Positions 10,772 to 21,975 of a stretch of 64,000 bases of DNA are shown piece by piece. How positions within the stretch are numbered: position 1 is the first letter of the stretch; each line of letters begins with the position of its first letter. The notes under the pieces were generated by a model. The model was given only the letters and a program-made list of their open reading frames with translations, was not told the DNA's origin and did not search any database. This DNA is from Cystobasidium ongulense (lineage: Eukaryota > Basidiomycota > Cystobasidiomycetes > Cystobasidiales > Cystobasidiaceae), in NCBI GenBank assembly GCA_022835595.1, contig BQUP01000002.1, forward strand, positions 1,412,534 through 1,476,533, given 5' to 3'. The position numbers and the translations under genes were made by a program.

Positions 10772-12077
10772 TTATGGCTTCCATGGTGCCTTTGACATGA
10801 CGTGTGTTCTGTTGATACCAAGAGTCATGTAACCAATCATACCCTCTTGCATGACTCCATTGAGAGGTAGGATTTCAAAGGTTGGCTGGTGTCCATTATC
10901 GTGAGATTCATCGAAAATGTGCAAGCTATCTCTCCAGTTTCTCGTTCGTCCCCATTTGTTTGCGATTGGGTTAGTAGCATAAGGCCAGACTTTGTCAACT
11001 TGCATGTTCAACTCGTCTTCAACGAAAAGCTGTCCTGTGTACGCAGTTGAGCCAATTTCGAAGGAATTGTTATGCGGTAGCGGTGTCCATTCGGTGTGCA
11101 CTTTGACGTGGACGTGTGTAGCTCGGCCAGTGTAGTAACCGGGGAAGATGGAGGTGAATTGTGCAACTCCGTTCTTGTCTGTTGGCCAAGCTGCTCGGAG
11201 GAAGGTTTCCCAGTCGTTTGAGCGTGGGAAGGCGCTGAGTAGACCAGCTCGTGCTCCTCCTCGTTGAGGCTCTTCGTTGACGAGCTTCTCGTCGGGGTAC
11301 CCGTGTCCGCTAAACATACGAACAGTAGTGCGTCAGCGTCTACACAGTTGACAGAAATAACCGTATAAAAAGGCAGGAGACCTACGCATAGTGACCGGTG
11401 GCGTTAGCATGCCAAATATCGACCAGAACATCGGGGAGAGGCTCGCATGTGTCTACATCGATGATACCGATATCCATGAGGAAGAGGATACCAGGCTGCC
11501 ATTCGGCCATGTTTTGTCTGATGGGGTGTCCCCAGGTGTGGTAGCTGCGGGCATAGCTCGCGATCAGCCGCAAGTACGGTAGAAAGCAGTGTATGAACGA
11601 AAACTCACTATGGACCCTGAGTGACGATAGGAGCAAGAACACAAGTGTTGTTCTTGATCTTCACTTCTTCAACAGTATCGCACGAGAGCAGCTTTGGGGC
11701 ATCAGTCTTGTCCGAGCCGTCCAAGCCGAGATCGTTGAAGGATCCCTGGACGAAGAGGTTCTTGTCGGCGAGAGCATCTGCGCCGAGCATTCGCTGTTTC
11801 CATGCCGCTTTTCGAGCATCAGAGTAGGCCTGGAACGATTGCAGTCAGTTATGGAGTCCCTTGCTCGAATGCAGATGTCAAGCTTCCCACCTTTACTGCA
11901 GGAGCGCAGTGGTAGATCTGAGCTTGAAGGGCCTGGTAGTCTTTCATCTCGTCGGGAGTCTTTGGGCCGGCATGGGCTGTAGAGTGGTGTCAGTGAATGC
12001 AACCTCGAGTACTGTATGGCATGCTCACCTGCAGCCAGTGCAGCGCTAGCAGCGACGAGAGCAGCAGCGAACTTCAT
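10772..12077 (-). CDS. Secreted intradiol ring-cleavage dioxygenase
   Basis: Five exons, about 350 residues. The N-terminal MKFAAALVAASAALAA is a clear signal peptide, so the enzyme is extracellular. The core matches fungal extracellular intradiol dioxygenases, which are non-haem Fe(III) enzymes that split catechol-type rings: YHTWGHPIRQNMAEWQPG, LMDIGIIDVDTCEPLPDV, VDIWHANATGHYAGHG and FPGYYTGRATHVHVKVH. The Tyr of GHYAG, the Tyr pair in GYYTGR and the H-x-H of THVHV are the expected iron ligands (two Tyr, two His). The C-terminus ends MTLGINRTHVMSKAPWKP. A Lys-containing segment of unknown role precedes the core. The likely role is oxidation of lignin-derived or plant catechols; this is family-based inference. 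The promoter contains nested palindromes (12362-12417). Confidence 0.92.
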
Positions 12078-13573
12078 GCTTGCTTTCTTTCTTCTTCCTT
12101 TTTGATGGGTAGGAAAGAGAGCAGGAGAGACAGAGACGAGTGCGAAAGAGGGAGCTCCACCGGGACGAGGGAGGCGAGAAGAGGAGGACCGGAGTGTGGA
12201 CGAGTATGAACAGTGCTCAGCTCGGAGATAGCAATTATCAATCAGCAAATAATTGCATGCATGCTTTCCTCCATCCTGCAATTCCTTCCTTCCCCATTCG
12301 CCACCACCCGGCTCCGCTCTTTGCTCTTTGCGAGCCAATCGGCGGGCGAGGGAAAACATTGAACCCCTCCGGAACGGGGTTTAGAGCGGATGATGAATTC
12401 ATCCGGGATCACCGCTCGCATACCGCCGGCATCCACTCCGCCCTCGCACTTTGATGCTTTGCAGGCCATCCCACGGACCTACCGGTAGTAGTCTATGGGA
12501 TGCGGTGTGGTACTCTCGACAATCCCATCATATACGCCTCGCTACCGTACGTCTTCAGGAGAATATTGGACACCTGCGCTGCATTTCGGGATGGCCCGTA
12601 ACCAATGCTTTTACGTATACCATGGCTACGTCCAGACAAGTGAAAGAAAAGCGGACACTCGGGCCTTCGGTCCTGGACAGTACTCAGGAATGAGTACGGT
12701 ACTCAGTCCATCCCATGCACAAAGCTATTCATTTACATCTACCTGGTCACGCCGATATTCATAGGTCATCGATAGTGTACATGCACATATGTCTAGCTAT
12801 GTGTTCACTTCACGACCCAGGCTGTACTGACCACGAGCAGGAATTTCAGACTTCCTGTAAAGCATAGACTGCTCGCGATTAGTGGAGACAACATAGGACA
12901 CGTCTTGGCATCAAAATATGCGAACTTACCTTGCGCTCGTCCAGAGCCTCCTCCGTCTGAGCTGATTACAATTTTGGTCAAACAAGACCATCACGCATCA
13001 GTTCAGCGACGAAACATAACGATAATGCGCACTACTGTGTATCTGAGTACGCGCCCGCTCCAGCTTGGGAAAATTATGGAAATTTCGCATAGCCACAAAA
13101 TGTCAGATTGGCGGTTCTTACATTATGCACCACCGCATCCAACTATTGAAGCTTGGTGGTACAATAGCGAGGCTCATTCAAGATGCGCACCGAATCAAAC
13201 GCCCTTGCATTGCCGGGACTTGCTATCTCAACTGCATAGGCTTTGAACGATACTTGCTTTGTAATCCGCCTGACTCAGCAGCTGTCGTCTAGTCGAGTCG
13301 TACTAGCATACCATGATCCACCTCACCACCGCGACGACGGTATAGCGTGCAGCTCAGAGATTCTAGTCCGCTGCTACAGATGCTCGCACCCTTGACTTAC
13401 TTCGGATTCGTCCAATGAAAGTGTTGTTGTTTCCTCGCATCGCATACTACTATAGCAAGGCGCCACCGAAAAAGAAAACGTGATCGGAAAAGCTGAGAAA
13501 GAAAGATTGAAAGCGAAATACTTGTAAGATGTATTATCTGATGCGACTGGTAGCATCGTGTATATAGCCAGCT
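12078..13573. other. Long divergent intergenic region between dioxygenase and siroheme synthase genes
   Basis: About 1.5 kb. It contains nested inverted repeats at 12362-12417 near a CCAAT box (12332-12336, in agCCAATcgg), which fit the dioxygenase promoter. Leftward splice-like signals at 12.8-13.4 kb suggest a possible tiny multi-exon gene (see findings), but I cannot assign a product. The rest shows nothing I can support. Confidence 0.5.
12362..12417. promoter_or_regulatory. Nested palindromes upstream of the dioxygenase gene
   Basis: Three inverted repeats lie about 290-340 bp before the dioxygenase start codon. The first is AACCCC-8nt-GGGGTT (12362-12381). The second is the perfect 12-bp palindrome GATGAATTCATC (12392-12403). 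The third pairs GAGCGG (12384-12389) with CCGCTC (12412-12417) around nearly the same centre. The CGG/CCG half-sites facing each other resemble Zn(II)2Cys6 regulator sites; that assignment is inference. Confidence 0.45.
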
Positions 13574-16029
13574 ATGGCATCAACGAGCCTGCCACCTTCT
13601 CCATGGCTAACGCCAGAGAGCGGTGCTTCCCTTCTACTGGCTTTCACTCCTCCACCGCCGCAAGCATCGACATCGGCACTCGCAGCCAGAAAGACAGTCC
13701 TGATACTAGGTTCAGGAAGACTAGCTTCCATACGTACATTCTCATGCCTGGAAGCTGGGCATTGCGTTGCGATCTTGCCATGCTCAATGGATGGGAAGAT
13801 ACACGATCCAGAGCTGGAATATCGGATATCAAGTGGCCAAATTGCTGCACTTGATTCACCGGCTTTGTACGGTGAGGATGAAGAAGCCTGGTCGGTATAT
13901 CTGAGAGAAAGTATGCCGCAAGATCTGTTAGACGATACTTTGCTCGTCTGTATCACCGATACAATCTCCTCGTCAGCTTCAAATCGGCATCCACCACGAT
14001 TACCTGCATCTGCATCAGCAATTCGACGAGCATTCTACAAGCTTCGTATACCAGTCAATGTAGCGGATTACCCTATGTTATCAGATTTCCATTTCCCAGC
14101 TACCCATCGCTTCCCTCTTACCAATACTTTGGAGAACGGCAAATCAAATACAGCAAGTCCGCTACAAATTGCGATAACAACGAATGGCAATTCGTGTAGA
14201 TTGGCCTCTAGATTACGCAGAGAAATAGTAAGCAAGCTCCCGAAAGGAGTCGGAAGTGCAGTTGCTCGAATTGGAAACCTACGACAACAAGCTCGTCGGA
14301 TTGATGATCAGCAGCGGCAGCAGCATAGCCGGCAGGAAACGTCAACTACAAGCTGGTCGCTAGATGCAGAGATCCAAGATATAGAACAAGGTGAAAGAGA
14401 GGAAGGGTGGTCTTCCTCATTATTGAACAAACCAGTCCCTCAAATTCTAGCAACGACAACCTCGAAATGTACCTCGCCAAATCGATACAAGCAGAAAATA
14501 TATAACAATACAATTGATTACATCACAAACAAGCCTCTTCATCCGTCTCAAATACCACTTACACCACCCGCGACACCCCCACTACACGCACTTGCAAATG
14601 CAGATAATATAGAATCAATACTGTCAGCTGGTGAAGTTGCGAAAGAGATCATACCGCCAAGTTTGACGAGAATGCGATTTATTGCACAGATATGTGAGTG
14701 TGCAAGCTTTTCAAACCTCTTCACCAGAGAGGCATTCTGACTTTGTTCCTCCGTTTTAAATCTCTCGCAGCTGAATATTGGCCCATTGACAAACTAGCAA
14801 GTATGACAGCAGAAGAAGGGAAACGTGTCATCAGTCTATACGCAGACGAAAAGCGGACTGCATCGGAACGCTTACCATCAGATAGTGATGCGCAAGCTTC
14901 TGGGCCATCCACCTCTACGACTACCGCGGACAGTAGCGGTGCTGCAGAGTCGGAGTCGAGCAGTAACCTCCCGAGTGGTGCCTCTGCGCTGGGAGAATCA
15001 AGTAATTCATCTCAGATCACCCCTCGACACAATTTAGCGCTCGACAGTACATCATCAATATTACACGAACGCAAAGGAAAGATCTTCCTCCTTGGTTCAG
15101 GTCCTGGATCGCCTGCCCTGCTCACCATGGCAGCACATACCTTGCTCACAAAGCATGCCACTCTGATTCTCTCAGACAAGCTTGTTCCTTCCGAAATACT
15201 CGCTTTGATACCTCCTTCCATACCTTTAATCATAGCAAAGAAATTTCCAGGAAATGCAGAAGGTGCACAAAATGAATTGATGGATTTAGCTTATCAAGGA
15301 GCCTTAAAGGGTGAAATAGTAGTAAGATTAAAACAAGGAGATCCATATGTTTATGGAAGAGGAGGAGAAGAAGTTTTGTTCTTCAGAGAAAGAGGTTTCG
15401 AATCTATCGTCGTTCCTGGTATTTCATCAGCTTTTGCCGCTCCTCTCATGGCGGGTATTCCAGTCACCCAAAGAGGTGTTTCTGAATCTGTTACTGTCAC
15501 TACTGGAGTAGGACGTAAAGGCAAAGGAGTAAAGTTACCTGGATACGAAAGATCTAGAACTTTGACTGTTCTCATGGGAGTAGCTAGACTAGAAGGCGTA
15601 GTCAACGCCCTGATTTCAAGAGATGGCACCGAGGGAAATGGAAGAGAAGGCGGAGGTCGTCAAGGCGCTGCATACCCACCTTATTGCCCTATCGCAATTA
15701 TCGAAAAAGGGTCTTCGCCAGATCAAAGATTAGTCGCTTCAACTCTAGAAGGCATAGTCAATGCCATGGAAAGAGTAGGAGAACAACGCCCGCCTGGTAT
15801 GATGCTTATTGGTTGGTCCGTACTTGCTCTCGAAGGAAAGGGTGACGTAGAGGTGTTAGATGGGGTCGAAGGCTTATCTGAATCTGAGTTAGAAGATATT
15901 GACAGGAAGAGAGTTGATAAGTGGTTGCGCGGGGAGTCGAGCATTGTTAGAGAAGGGCTAGACAGCAGTTGGTCCGATCTAGTGGCGTTACAGGGAGATG
16001 AACATGCAGCAGTGACAGCAAACGCTTGA
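13574..16029 (+). CDS. CysG-like siroheme synthase: degenerate MET8-type domain fused to uroporphyrinogen-III C-methyltransferase
   Basis: Two exons (13574-14693, 14771-16029), 792 residues. The N-terminal part has a Rossmann start (VLILGSGRLASIRTF, about residues 42-56) and a VNVADYPMLSDFHFPA segment matching the precorrin-2 dehydrogenase N-x-x-D-x-P-x-x-C-x-F motif, except that the usual Cys is Asp here. After a Ser-rich linker comes a full SUMT domain: FLLGSGPGSPALLT, ADLVLSD-like TLILSDKLV, RLKQGDPYVYGRGGEE, VPGISSAFAAPLMAGIPVT and TVLMGVARL. SUMT makes precorrin-2 using S-adenosylmethionine; the dehydrogenase part makes sirohydrochlorin. The product, siroheme, serves sulfite and nitrite reductases. 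In Saccharomyces these are separate proteins (Met1 and Met8). The C-terminus extends past the SUMT fold with an acidic tail. Confidence 0.92.
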
Positions 16030-16295
16030 GTAGTGTGACTTCAGAGTATATATACTGTGTCAGAAATTTTCAGAACTAGAGACTCTTCGTTCTTGGCCTT
16101 GTTTTCGAATACGGATTTTAGTATTCATGTGGTTGTCAGCATAGCAAATCATCGTCGAAGTCATGTATATATGCAACATCGGAAAGATCAAGCGACATCA
16201 TTTGAAGCCAAGCTGAGATTCCGACGGGGCAGACATGTCTAACGGATGCCATGAAATACTGCGGTAAAGTACAAGAATCTTCAATCGACCCGCTT

Positions 16296-19200
16296 CTAGT
16301 TCGAGACGTTGTAGTAAACGGCTGTAATCGCTCCAGAGTCAGTCTCAAGGAACACTGGTAAAGACAAGGGCTGAGCAAACTCACTAGCAGGGGCACTTGG
16401 TTCGGCACTCTCAATGATTCGGGTATCATAGCCTTTGCTAGTCGCATCAGCTCCAAATTCTTCTGCTCTTCGGAGACCTTCCTCGGTAAAGACAAGTTCT
16501 AGCTCATCTAGCTTGAGCTGCTTTTGGATGTACGAAAATACTGTATTGACTGTTTCTGCCTCGTCGAAAGTTGTTGCACGATCGAACGATGCTTCGCCCG
16601 TTTGTATCTTTTTCTGTATAGCAGAAAGGCGGGAGTTAGCAAAGAGACTTTAGCAGGTATATCCTCGCTATCAACAACCACTCACGGTGAATGAGACACA
16701 GAAAGGCATCGCTCGCTTGTCTTTTAGTAGACCCTTGCCCCCAAGGAGCTCCTTCAGCTTAGCATTGTCGATTTTCTGGGTCGTCGTGTCATACGCCTCG
16801 CGAATGCTTTCAATGCATTGCGTTTGCCATGCCGGGAAATCTTTGGCGATGAACAATCTGATACCCTTAGGTTTCGAAGGATCGAATCCACCAGCTCCCT
16901 TACCCTTTGCCTTTTTCTTGACGAAACCGAGCTCGGCTTGTCGCATTGAGGTAACTAGAGACTTCACATATGTGATAGCATCGAGGGCTGACTGATTCAC
17001 CGGCGCGGAAGGTTCAGGGAACAAAGCAGACTGTACGGATGTTGACTCTTGTAGAATCTCTTTCCAGACAAGTTCTGCGAAGTGAGGTGCGACAGGCGTC
17101 ACAGCGAGAGCTTGCATGCGGATCCACCAGAAGATCAGATCGCGATGTGGCTTGTCCTGGTCGGCTGCTACAATATACTCGTCTCGAACTCGTTGAAGTT
17201 CGAAGAAACCGAACTTCATAGCATCCTTGTAGCACGCTTCCTCGTAGCATTGTTTGGCCTTGATGATAAGAGAATTGCACTCTGACTCGAATGCGAGATC
17301 CCAGAAGTTCTTCTCGCCCGTACGCATTGTCTCCTTGGTTGCTACTTGTTCCTATTGTTCAAACAACGTGTCAGTATGCATTTTCGAGCCTTTGTCCACC
17401 CAGAGGATTTATAACATACTTTGCACCAGTCAGCCATCTTGTAGAAACGAAGAATGGAAGCATTCGCTACCTCTTCATCAAAGTTAGCATCTTCAATACC
17501 ATCACCAGCCGTTGCCAGAGCCAAGCGGGTAGCATCAGCACCGAATTTGAGCACGGACTCTTTCAGGGTGAGGAAGTTTCCTGTTGATTTGGACATTTTC
17601 TTGGTGTTAAGGAGGAGATGACCATTGGCACGCATGCTCTTAGGCCACATTGACTCTGGGAACAGAGCGGCGTGTACGTAGATGCAGAAAGTAAGGTGAT
17701 TGGGAATGAGATCTTTGCCCGATGAGCGAATATCCATCGGATAGAAGCTGTAAGCAGATGGGAGTATCAGTTCATCATGTTCACCATATACAGGTAGTCG
17801 CCGTCCTACTCACTACGTGTACTCCCGGCGTAATGCCTCACCCTGTTCTCGCGTGATTGTAGCATCCTTAGGGAAGTCGCCTCGGCCAAAGATGTAGTCC
17901 CATGTCTCATACGTCAGGTCTTCAGGCTTGATACCGAGGGGTCCAGTCTGGCTGCCGTTAACGACGCCACCTTGTAGCAGATGGGCAATAGTGTAGTAGG
18001 CCATATAGATGGTAGAGTCCGAGAGAGACTCGACTAGCTGACTCTTGTCGAAGGGTACTCTAGTACCTAGGCCGAAAGAGCGCGCACATGCCCATTGACG
18101 TAGCCAGTTGAGTACACCTTCGAAAGCGTTTCGCGTTGTCTCGTTGTACGTTTCCATATTGGCGAGTAACCTGCAAGACGAAAAGTTCCAAACGTTAGTA
18201 TCGTACATTTGACGGCAGGTAGATAGGCAGGGGTATTGAGACGTACTTCTGTGCCTTTGGTTTCCATTCATCCGAACCGTAGTCCATGTACCACTGATCC
18301 TGTAGGGCGACAATGCACTCGTCTCCGCTTCTGCTCATGATAAGACTCATAGGTTCTTGATAGTCAATCGCAAGTCCAGCAGACAGAAGGTCTTTCCTGA
18401 CTAAGGGTTTGGCTTCTTGAACAGGCATACCCTTGTATGGGCCAACAACCATAGTTCCCTCGTAGAATCCTTTACTGTAAGCGATTTCTTTAGCTTCCGC
18501 TAGCTGCTTGACGTCCTTTTGCGAGTTGATCTTGAATTGCTTGCATAGCTCGATGGCGGTGAATTGACCATACTGAGCAGTCTCGAGAACTGCTACAGGC
18601 TCGATAGCTACCCACGAGGGATCTATTTTGTAGTACTCGGGCTTTTTGCGGAGGTCCATGTATGTTGCGTAATCGTCTGGTGAGTCAGAAGGGCAAGATG
18701 TGACAATACCAGTTCCCTATGGTACGAATATGATGCAATGTTTAGCATCCTTGAAGACTCCATATCAAATAATAGGCGGTTTAAGTCACCTTTGTTGCCG
18801 ACACATTGTCCATAGGCAGAACGTAGACTTCTCGAACCAGCGAATTAGGGGGTGCAACCTTTGTTCCGATAAGATCCGCACCCTTGACTTCGCCAAGAGA
18901 TGTCCATTTTCCAGACTCTTTGAGGATATCCTGGAAAGCCATGTTTCGGGCTGCTCGTTCGGTCATGATGTAGACTGACTCGCCATCAGCTGCTTCGTAC
19001 ATTCCGTAGGTAATACCCGTGCCGACCCATGCGTTGATTTGAGCGTACCTGTACGATTCAAGTAACGTCAATCCAATGCTTCGTGTACAGTAAGGGCATG
19101 ATTGCTGACTCACGTGGTCTCTGATCTCAGTGTTGCGGCAATTAGATAAGGCTTCTTGCCTGCGAGTTTTTGACCAAGGTCCTTCGTATGTTCACTCCAT

Positions 19201-20536
19201 TCGAGTACTTCCATCTTCAAGCCAGTATATTCTTGTGGTCCAACTGCCTCTCCGGAGGCTCTGTCATGGTCCATACATGGCTGACCATCTTTAGGCGAAT
19301 AAATAGTATGTCTCTTTCCATACTTGATATAACCTAAATCTCTCAATCTAGTAATCTGCCATCTTACGAAAGAATCATAGTAAGGATTCGCATCGGTAGT
19401 AATGAATGAACGTCTCCAATCCACTCTTGCTCCTAATGCTGTGAGATCTTCTCGTGCGATAGGAGGGAAATATTTGACCCAGTACTGAGGATCTGCAAAG
19501 TTCTTAATTTCACTTCTTGAGATACCAATAGCTTCCATAATTTGGAACTGATATTTCAATCCAGTTGATTTAGCGTTCACTTTGGATTTTTTGGATTTGT
19601 CTTGGTTGCCGGTTGTGGTTGACTTGGTTGGTGCAGTTGCGTCGACGTTGGAGGCTGGTTGTGTACTGACGGGTACATCTTTAGCGCCATTGATTTCGAC
19701 CTCGTCTGGGTCACGGTAGCTCTCGAAGTCTGCACCGAACATTTCCATTTCGCGAACGAGCTTGTCGGCGGCTGCTTTGATAGGCATGCCTGTGCAATGG
19801 AAGCCGACGGGGAAGAGGGCTCGCTTGCCCAGCATGCGTCTGATGGACGACGAGAAAGAGTCAATCAGCGAGTGTAACAAACACAGATGGCATTAAGGGA
19901 TTGTGCGGGAATACGCACTCGAAGCCAGTTGCGAACTCAATCTTGCTGATAGTGAAGCCATGTCCGAGATGCAGACTTCCATTCATGTAAGGGTAGGGGA
20001 AGCTGGTGTAATAAGTACATAAGTCAGCTTATGACCCCTGGCGGCACTGTAGATGAGAGCAGCCTCACGTTCCAAAGAATTTGGGGTATTTCTGTCGTAG
20101 CTCTTCGCCAGATAGGTTCTGTAAGGACTGGTCTGTAGCGGCACGGGGAGAATGAGGATCAGTAAGAATGCCATGCACTTCAGACCATGTAGACAGAGCA
20201 GGAACTCACCCTCTGTAGCAGGCGAGTTGACTTCAAACAGCTTTGCCTGCGATCATGTAGCATGGATCAGCATCCGGACCTAAGACAACAACGACAAGCG
20301 CACCTCTTCCCATTCCTTCTGGTACTTCTTCTCGAGGTCAATTAGGAAGTCTCTCTTGGATGTCTGTAGCCAGTAGTCGTCAGCCTAGAACGACCTAAAG
20401 CACAGCAATGACTCGCTCTCCCACACACATTTTCAAGCTTCATCGTCTCTTTGCCCTCCATGGCCTTGAACGCAGCGACAGCCGCAGACACCTGTCCGCC
20501 GGCCTGCTTTTGCGTACCATCTACTGCATTCGCCAT
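16296..20536 (-). CDS. Cytosolic leucyl-tRNA synthetase
   Basis: About thirteen exons, roughly 1,100 residues, close to yeast Cdc60. The class-I HIGH motif is HLGHG in [17 protein letters not shown] (near 19975-19925). The KMSKS motif is conserved ([15 protein letters not shown], near 17590). The CP1 editing domain carries [18 protein letters not shown] and [16 protein letters not shown], with the discriminating Thr-rich region and Asp of eukaryotic LeuRS. There is no mitochondrial presequence ([14 protein letters not shown]...), so this is the cytosolic enzyme. A Lys/Ser/Thr-rich insert follows PVSTQPASN. The C-terminal domain ends through a last small exon chosen by frame ([20 protein letters not shown]); this junction is the least sure. 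Promoter lies to the right of 20536. Confidence 0.95.
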
Positions 20537-20898
20537 CTTGCTTGTGCCTGGCCGTTGCCGTTGTAGCTGCACTGCTCGTAAATTTGATGTCGTGGCTAAG
20601 TGTCGCCTGGAGGATGGACTCGCTGGACAAGGCAGCAATAGTCTCGCTGCAACACGAGTCGAGCGGTGTGCAAGCGTGCTCGTGCAAAGCCTGCAGAGCG
20701 ACGTCGTTGTCGGTGTGCTGTACGTCCTCGCAGCAATCCTGCAGCGTGGGTGTGTAGGTGAGTTGGACGATGGCAAAGAGGCGTAAGTGAATGTGTCAAC
20801 GGCACGAAGTAGGAAAGCATCATGCAATAATGCAACATATTGGACAGGATGGATTATAAACGACAGGCTGCATTGCTGAGTAAGCTAAGTATCATCCA

Positions 20899-21887
20899 CT
20901 AGTTCCTCCGTCTACCCAAATCCAATGGCGGCGACAGCTTTCTTCTCTTCTTTGGTCGGGTTCCTCCAATCTTTATAGGAGTAGCATCTGTGATCCTGTT
21001 AATCTTCTGTCTCACTTGATCTCCCTGCGTGCTGTTCAGGGAGGCAACCAACGCTTCTCTCCCTGGCCCAAAGCCTTTGAAGATGAGCTCTATCGATGAA
21101 GGTGCGAGGTCTCGCACTTTCTGGCCCTTTTTGTTGGTGCGGTCCTTCGTTCTGTTACGCGAGTAGAAGCATGAAGTCAGCAACGTGTATTACCATCGCA
21201 TGGTATAGGGATTCAGACCCACCCTAGCTGGGAAATCAGAGTGAACATCTGGACACTCGCCCGCGAAGCAGCTTCAAACGTCCCTCGCTGTGCCTTCTTG
21301 AGGCCAAGCAGCCCAGGACTCGTTCTCAACACCGTCTGTCCTAGAATCTTGGGGTCAACAGCTTCATTACTGACACCTTTGTCGGTTGCAAGATCGTTGA
21401 ACAATCCTTTGGCGTCCTTGGTCCGAACGTAGTCCTGCACACTGCCAGGAAGGTCTCTTGTGAGCGCAAGAATGGTGTTGTGTTTTGTGCAGTGTGCATG
21501 TAGACGATAGGGAGCAGCTGGCCCTTTATCATTATAGCGCTGATTGATGTCCGTAGCGCTAGACCGATTTGGCTTCTGCCGAGAGGGTGGAAATGCAGTT
21601 GGAGGAGCTGCCGAGGCTGCTGGAGCTGATGCAGGCGCAGTGTCGTTAATGATGGAGGAGAAGTCGACCTTCTTTGCGCTTGTTGATGCGTCTGGCTGCG
21701 CTTCTGGCATCCATGTCCTGCTGCTTGTCGCAAAGTTTCTAGATGTCGAGGAGGTGCTGCTCAGAGTGAGCGACGAGGTGAGCTGGCGAGCCAGACTGTG
21801 GAGTGCGTCGTGCGAGGACGACAGTGTCGTTGCAGCCTTCCTTGCTGCTGCCATGATGGCGGTTGATGATGATTGAGGCAGAAGCAA
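20899..21887 (-). CDS. Mitochondrial small-subunit ribosomal protein uS11m
   Basis: Two exons, about 305 residues with the first Met (an alternative Met lies 11 codons in). The N-terminus is rich in Ala, Ser, Arg and Thr and looks like a mitochondrial presequence, with RNFATSS as a plausible cleavage region. The C-terminal domain is uS11: GTFEAASRASVQMFTLIS, then after a 70-nt intron IELIFKGFGPGREALVAS and ITDATPIKIGGTRPKKRRKL. The GPGRE turn and the G-x-RP-x-KRR tail are diagnostic. The central 130 residues are a divergent mitochondrial extension. The gene is divergent from the aminotransferase gene, with only 88 bp between starts. Confidence 0.9.
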
Positions 21888-21975
21888 GAGGTGAAGTGAT
21901 GGTGGCTCTTCTTCTTGACTCGATGCAAAGGTGTTCAGAGTATAATATCAGATTGACATTCAACGCCGCTGCACA
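21888..21975. promoter_or_regulatory. Very short bidirectional promoter, uS11m / aminotransferase
   Basis: Only 88 bp separate the divergent start codons of uS11m and the Aro8-type aminotransferase. Both promoters must share this DNA or lie in the flanking exons. No defined motif recognised. Confidence 0.45.
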
